A stretch of DNA of 10,253 nt from Desulfuromonadales bacterium C00003068 (GTDB taxonomy: Bacteria; Desulfobacterota; Desulfuromonadia; Desulfuromonadales; Desulfuromonadaceae): NCBI GenBank assembly GCA_001751155.1, contig MAXR01000022.1, positions 6,610 to 16,862 on the forward strand. The letters run 5' to 3'. Of this stretch, positions 6,234 to 10,253 are shown one piece after another. The translations under genes and the position numbers were made by a program. Positions within the stretch are counted from its first letter, which is position 1; every line of letters starts with the position of its first letter. The notes beneath the pieces were generated by a model. It was not told where the DNA came from and made no database searches. It was given only the letters and a program-made list of their open reading frames with translations.

Positions 6234-7945
6234 TACGGATTAGGCACCGTGCTGTTACGGTTGAGTGACTCAGCTGAGCGATGTTTTTCAAGGGTCAACG
6301 TTAATTGTGCAACCTGTTCGAGTAATTCATTCGTTTCGACCTGACTAACTGTTTTCGCCAAAGAGTTGTCGAGATGTTGAAGCGTCTGCTGGACCAGTAA
6401 CCGATATTCGGCGTTGAGATAGGGCTGTAAGTTATTGAAAAAGTGTTGGCTGCCTCCACCCGTAGTGAGACCCTCAGCACCAGCCCAGTCGATGAGATAA
6501 TAACGCAGCGCCTGACCAACTCGTGCTAAAGATTGTGGCGGCTCAAGTGTCTGTTGCAACTGCTGTAATGCTGTTGTTTCGACCACCACTGTTTGTGGTT
6601 GTTGTTGCCGATGCTGCCATTGTCGCCGCAATATCACACCCACACCACTAACAAACAGTACCATCGCGATCAGCGCTCGCAACAGAGTAGAGCGAGGTGG
6701 TTGTGAATCATTTTTAGCCGCAACCAGCTGATCTAATTGAGCCGGAACCTGCAGGCGGTAATCACCTTCGGCATCAGGAACTAGTGCTGCCATGCGCACG
6801 CTGATTGCTGGGGTAGTGATACGGTGAACTTGGCTGGCATCGCCACTTTCGTTACGGTAAAAAACAGGGATGCGCGGTAACTCAAATTCGCCACTGGCGT
6901 AAAGATACAATCGACCTCGGAGTTGAATTGGACTGCGGCGAATGTCCACAGCACTGAGCGGCGTATCGTACTCAATAGCAAACAGATTGCGGAAAACCTG
7001 CGCTGGTTTAAGGTTGAGGTTAGCTAGAGTTCCGAGTTCGATCCTTATATCATCGTTAAAATGGATATCGAGGCTGAATGGTATCGCTGCACCAGCGACA
7101 GCACCCGGGCTGGCGAGGCTGAAGTTCACAGCAATTGGCGCTTCGACCGCTAGAAGTTTAGGGGTTGCGTGCACCACCTGAACATCTTCTGCTAGGCGAT
7201 TGGCTGCCTGCCAAGTCGACATGTGACAGGGATCAATTTGAATAACCTCTTCGCGGCCCGTTAAGTCTGCGGAATAATCAATTGCTCCGATTGATTGGAG
7301 TAGTTGCTGACGCCGTTGCGGGCGAATCTGACTTTTCCAGCGCACACTGATCCGTTCACCGAGAATCTGGGTTTGCCCATCTATGATCAAGGCCGGTAAA
7401 ATATAGCGAATCGTCGAATCGTCACTAGCGAGAATGGTATTGATCACCCCATTACGATGGGTCGCTTTAAAACGGTAGAGGCCTAAGTCTGGCTGGGCTG
7501 GATTATAAATGACATCGACCAACGCTTCGCCGTAGCGCTGGTTAAATTCGACCATCACCTCTGGCATATCACTGCCTGTCGCAAATACTGCTGTAAAGCG
7601 CACCGCTAACCAGTTGTTGTCAATGGTTGGCACCACTGGTTGCCCCTCAGTATCATAAAACCACAGTTCCGCTAGATTCTCCTGCCATACGTGACGCAGC
7701 TGATTGCTTTGCGCGACTAGAGGTGATGTTGGCGATGATGGTGATATTTGTGAAGGTGGGGTGGGTTGCTTACACAGCGGAGTTGCTGCTGTGGCTGAAC
7801 CACAGAATATGGCAACACTGAGCACCAAACAGCCAATAAAGGTGGCACCATGCTTGCCGCCAAGCTTGGCAATGTGCGTCGAGTTGGTGGGGTTAGCAAC
7901 GTTTTTGAAGCGTGTCATTGAGATAAAATGGATCAAAGCGTCCAT
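6233..7945 (-). CDS. Exported, membrane-anchored protein, MxaA-like by position
   Basis: The 570-aa product has a long N-region followed by a hydrophobic signal or anchor at about 33-53 (ending SATAATPLC), a Pro/Ser-rich linker, a large beta-rich extracytoplasmic part to about 415, one membrane helix at about 420-439 (LLRALIAMVLFVSGVGVILR), and a 130-residue helical cytoplasmic tail rich in Gln. Exported domain, helix and cytoplasmic tail are the plan of MxaA and of BatD/DUF4381 proteins that work with MoxR and VWA partners. Its position after the DUF58 gene and before a VWA gene is that of mxaA. It is longer than I would expect for MxaA, so it may be a fusion of BatD-like and DUF4381-like parts. 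The start at 7945 has GGAG seven bases upstream; ATG at 7918 is a weaker alternative. Confidence 0.65.
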   Translation of the reverse strand: MDALIHFISMTRFKNVANPTNSTHIAKLGGKHGATFIGCLVLSVAIFCGSATAATPLCKQPTPPSQISPSSPTSPLVAQSNQLRHVWQENLAELWFYDTEGQPVVPTIDNNWLAVRFTAVFATGSDMPEVMVEFNQRYGEALVDVIYNPAQPDLGLYRFKATHRNGVINTILASDDSTIRYILPALIIDGQTQILGERISVRWKSQIRPQRRQQLLQSIGAIDYSADLTGREEVIQIDPCHMSTWQAANRLAEDVQVVHATPKLLAVEAPIAVNFSLASPGAVAGAAIPFSLDIHFNDDIRIELGTLANLNLKPAQVFRNLFAIEYDTPLSAVDIRRSPIQLRGRLYLYASGEFELPRIPVFYRNESGDASQVHRITTPAISVRMAALVPDAEGDYRLQVPAQLDQLVAAKNDSQPPRSTLLRALIAMVLFVSGVGVILRRQWQHRQQQPQTVVVETTALQQLQQTLEPPQSLARVGQALRYYLIDWAGAEGLTTGGGSQHFFNNLQPYLNAEYRLLVQQTLQHLDNSLAKTVSQVETNELLEQVAQLTLTLEKHRSAESLNRNSTVPNP

Positions 7946-7979
7946 GGTGTTTCTCCGTCATCGTGAATAAATAATTCGC

Positions 7980-8846
7980 TCAGCGTCTTGAGGCCACTCG
8001 GCGAACAAATAGATTGTTGATCTTTTGTTGAACATCGCCTGCGCTCACGTCGATCAGCAACGAACTGACTCCGCTGTGATCTAAACTCTGTGCCGTCTGC
8101 TGTCGATGTTGCTGCTGTAATCGGTCATAATCACGCCAGCGATTGAGGTCGATAGAACAGGTCTGGCCACTTTCCACATCTTTAATTGAAAACTGACCAC
8201 CACGAAAACCTTGATGGTTAACCTCGACTCCACTGAGGAGATGGAGTGCTACCAACTCGTGAGCGGGAATTTTTTGGCGTCCCGTTGCTTCAGTGACCCC
8301 TTGTAATTCATCTAAATTATGTTGGAAGTCGGATAAAATGATACCGAGACAACTGGGTAGTTTCTGTTTCATAAACCGTAGTGCTGGCCGCAAACAGGTG
8401 CGGCGTACGTCAGCACAGTGAGTCATCGATAATTGTTTGGCAATGCGCTGGACCTGGCGAGGATCGGCACTGGGGGGCAGATAATGCTCCACTCCCTGGG
8501 CGTACAACAAGAGGCCACAACGATTATTCTCCTGTATTGCCGCCTGAGCCATGGAGAGTGCAATGTCACGCTGCATCTCTCGTTTACCACCTTGTTGCAT
8601 TGATGGACTGATATCACAGATCAGCATGAGAGTGTAGGCCGCGTCACGAGCAAATTCGCGTACATAAAGGTTTCCCGTACGCGCCCGTGCCTTCCAATCG
8701 ATATGACGAAAGCTGTCGCCCCGCTCATAGGGGCGTAGTGACCACAACTCGTAGCCAACGCCCTTATTTAGTCCTGTCCAATCACCACTGGTTTCTTCAC
8801 GTGGTGGATATTTTAGCTGCAGGTTTAAAAGATATTTTGGTTTCAT
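7980..8846 (-). CDS. DUF58-domain protein, MxaS-like
   Basis: The 288-aa soluble protein has the DUF58 signature RPYERGDSFRHIDWKARAR at 38-56, followed by GNLYVREF, and a VWA-like continuation with Asp78, Ser80 and Ser82 in CDISPSM. DUF58 proteins are almost always encoded next to MoxR ATPases and are thought to link the cytoplasmic ATPase to the membrane VWA partners. It starts 17 nt after the moxR stop, with GGGG five bases upstream of the ATG, and 34 nt separate it from the next gene. In methylotroph clusters the gene in this slot is mxaS. Its molecular role in any system is poorly defined. Confidence 0.87.
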   Translation of the reverse strand: MKPKYLLNLQLKYPPREETSGDWTGLNKGVGYELWSLRPYERGDSFRHIDWKARARTGNLYVREFARDAAYTLMLICDISPSMQQGGKREMQRDIALSMAQAAIQENNRCGLLLYAQGVEHYLPPSADPRQVQRIAKQLSMTHCADVRRTCLRPALRFMKQKLPSCLGIILSDFQHNLDELQGVTEATGRQKIPAHELVALHLLSGVEVNHQGFRGGQFSIKDVESGQTCSIDLNRWRDYDRLQQQHRQQTAQSLDHSGVSSLLIDVSAGDVQQKINNLFVRRVASRR

Positions 8847-8863
8847 CTTTGCCCCGCTAAAGG

Positions 8864-9922
8864 TTACAGAGCACGTGAATGATTCGAGTGATCGATCACA
8901 TCTGCTACAGCGAAGGGGGAAACCGTCGCCACCACGGCTTGGAGGATATCGCTCTCACACACTCCTTCAAGAATGGCGGCATCGCTTAATATCAGACGAT
9001 GACCGAGTACTGGAACAATGCACGCATCGACATCATCAAAACTGACATAGTTGCGGCGCTGTAAAAATGCGTAACTTTTGCAGTAAGCGACCAAATGTTC
9101 CGCTGCACGTGGCGAATTACCGACCTGTACATAACATGACACCATGCTCGGTGCCGTGCTATTTTCAGGACGCGTGCGCTGGCAGATGGTTAAAATGTAG
9201 TGAATCACCTCTTTAGTGAGTGAAACGTTGTTGGCCACATAGTCCTGAATAAATACTGCTTGTTCTGGTTGCAAGATTTTCTCTAACGACTGATCGCCAG
9301 CCTGAATTCCTTGACCACGGCTGGTTAGCAACGCCGCTTCGTGGTGTGACTGAGGGTAAGTGATGGTTATTTTGGCCATGAAACGATCAAGCTGAGCCTC
9401 AGACAGGGGATAGGTTCCCAGCTGCTCAACGGGATTTTGGGTTGCTAGCACCATAAACAGTTCGGGGAGCGGATAGTTATCGCTATCGACACTTACTGCT
9501 TGTTCTTGCATCGCTTCGAGCAGTGCAGATTGAACCTTGGGCGAGGCCCGGTTGATCTCATCGGCAAGTAAGATGTTGCAAAACACCGGACCCGCATGGA
9601 AAACAAAGGTACTCTGGCTTTCATCGTAAACCATGGTGCCTGTGACATCGCTGGGTAACTTATCGGGGGTAAACTGAATGCGGTGATAATCACCACCGAT
9701 GGTTCGCGAAAAAGTTGCCACGGCCAGACTTTTTGCTAAGCCGGGAACCCCTTCAAGTAAAATATGTCCACGCGATAGCATGGCGCACAGAATCGCTTCC
9801 ACCATTGGTTGTTGACCGACAATCACCGTCGCAATCTGTTGACGAATCTGCTCTAACTGGGTGTAATACGTTGCCGCTGTGGCGTCCAGTTGCTCTGATT
9901 GATGAGATTGTATCTCTGACAT
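8864..9922 (-). CDS. moxR: MoxR-family AAA+ ATPase
   Basis: The 352-aa cytoplasmic AAA+ ATPase has Walker A GVPGLAKS at 58-65, Walker B ILLADE at 117-122 followed by INRASPKVQSALLEAMQE, and the sensor segment VLATQNP, then the C-terminal lid domain. MoxR ATPases act as chaperones that remodel or metal-load client enzymes together with VWA-domain proteins, as in methanol dehydrogenase activation and in magnesium or cobalt chelatase relatives. The start is taken as ATG at 9922 (MSEIQSHQ), with an AAGGA about ten bases upstream. An ATG at 9997 would add 25 residues that do not resemble the family and would run into the upstream gene. It heads the six-gene block and is probably expressed with it. 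Confidence 0.93.
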   Translation of the reverse strand: MSEIQSHQSEQLDATAATYYTQLEQIRQQIATVIVGQQPMVEAILCAMLSRGHILLEGVPGLAKSLAVATFSRTIGGDYHRIQFTPDKLPSDVTGTMVYDESQSTFVFHAGPVFCNILLADEINRASPKVQSALLEAMQEQAVSVDSDNYPLPELFMVLATQNPVEQLGTYPLSEAQLDRFMAKITITYPQSHHEAALLTSRGQGIQAGDQSLEKILQPEQAVFIQDYVANNVSLTKEVIHYILTICQRTRPENSTAPSMVSCYVQVGNSPRAAEHLVAYCKSYAFLQRRNYVSFDDVDACIVPVLGHRLILSDAAILEGVCESDILQAVVATVSPFAVADVIDHSNHSRAL

Positions 9923-10001
9923 CAAATTCCATCCTTCACGCTTTAAGTTGACCGTTTCAATTTCGGCCCTTAGACAGGTTCGCCACGTTGCCAACAACGC
10001 G

Positions 10002-10253
10002 CTAGAAATAGATAAACTTCTTGCGATCTCGAATGATCAAATAGAGGAAAAATGGTCCTCCAAGCAGGGCGGTTAGTACGCCGATTCGTAAACCACCACT
10101 GGCGACAATTCGTACCAAGCAATCCGCGTAAACCACCATCACTGAGCCGAGCAAACCTGATGCTGGCAACAAAATTCGGTTGTCAGAGCCAACGAAGCTA
10201 CGCATCATGTGTGGGGCAATCAAGCCGACAAAGCCAATGCCACCCGCCACAGC
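10002..10253 (-). CDS. FecCD/BtuC-family ABC transporter permease (C-terminal part only)
   Basis: The last 83 codons are visible and the gene continues past the right edge. The family signature AVAGGIGFVGLIAPHMMR opens the fragment. It is followed by the helix around LLPASGLLGSVMVVYADCLVR and the closing GVLTALLGGPFFLYLI, which is standard for permeases importing ferric siderophores, heme, cobalamin or other metal chelates across the inner membrane. The substrate cannot be read from this part. No terminator is visible in the 79 nt before moxR, so both may lie on one transcript. That would place a metal-chelate importer upstream of the MoxR/VWA genes. Binding-protein and ATPase genes, if present, lie outside the window. 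Confidence 0.9.
   Translation of the reverse strand, partial: AVAGGIGFVGLIAPHMMRSFVGSDNRILLPASGLLGSVMVVYADCLVRIVASGGLRIGVLTALLGGPFFLYLIIRDRKKFIYF

Noticed and set aside
9923..9997. N-terminal extension of MoxR to an ATG at 9997
   Set aside because: The 25 extra residues do not look like the MoxR N-terminus, and ATG at 9922 has a usable purine-rich site upstream.
1..10253. CRISPR arrays, tRNA or rRNA genes, insertion sequences
   Set aside because: No regularly spaced repeats, no cloverleaf with a CCA-type end, and no transposase motif were seen on either strand.

Overview
The window looks like a stretch of a chromosome from a proteobacterium, probably a gammaproteobacterium. The basis is moderate GC, clear Shine-Dalgarno sites, tightly packed operons and the gene families present; the genus cannot be read from the sequence. 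All recognisable protein genes lie on the minus strand, so transcription runs from the right edge to the left edge.

Right edge (10253 to 9923): the last 83 codons of a FecCD/BtuC-type ABC transporter permease, the membrane channel of a siderophore, heme, cobalamin or metal-chelate importer. After a 79-nt gap with no visible terminator comes a six-gene operon (9922 to 3259): a MoxR-type AAA+ ATPase, a DUF58 protein, a 570-aa exported membrane-anchored protein, a membrane VWA protein, a single-pass membrane protein of 271 aa, and a second membrane VWA protein. Gene order and topology match the accessory block mxaR-S-A-C-K-L of methanol dehydrogenase clusters in methylotrophs, where these genes are needed to assemble or metal-load the enzyme. 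No methanol dehydrogenase gene (mxaF/J/G/I) or mxaD is in the window.

Region 3258 to 2900 is a 359-nt intergenic stretch. It holds a candidate sigma-54 promoter, a folded leader that can hide or expose a ribosome binding site, and a possible 13-codon leader ORF that overlaps the next start.

Left part (2899 to 1): a tungsten/molybdenum aldehyde:ferredoxin oxidoreductase (AOR) family enzyme, a strong intrinsic terminator, a second structured leader with mutually exclusive pairings around the next ribosome binding site, then moaD-like (sulfur carrier with a Gly-Gly tail) and a ThiF/HesA/MoeB-like adenylyltransferase cut by the left edge. These three genes are a coherent set: an AOR-type enzyme plus a dedicated sulfur-carrier/activator pair for the pyranopterin dithiolene cofactor.

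Working hypothesis (inference): the window joins an importer, a MoxR/VWA metal-loading chaperone set and a pyranopterin enzyme with its own cofactor sulfuration pair. Each half is known in other contexts. Their adjacency, the missing methanol dehydrogenase and the two similar RNA leaders are the parts that deserve attention.
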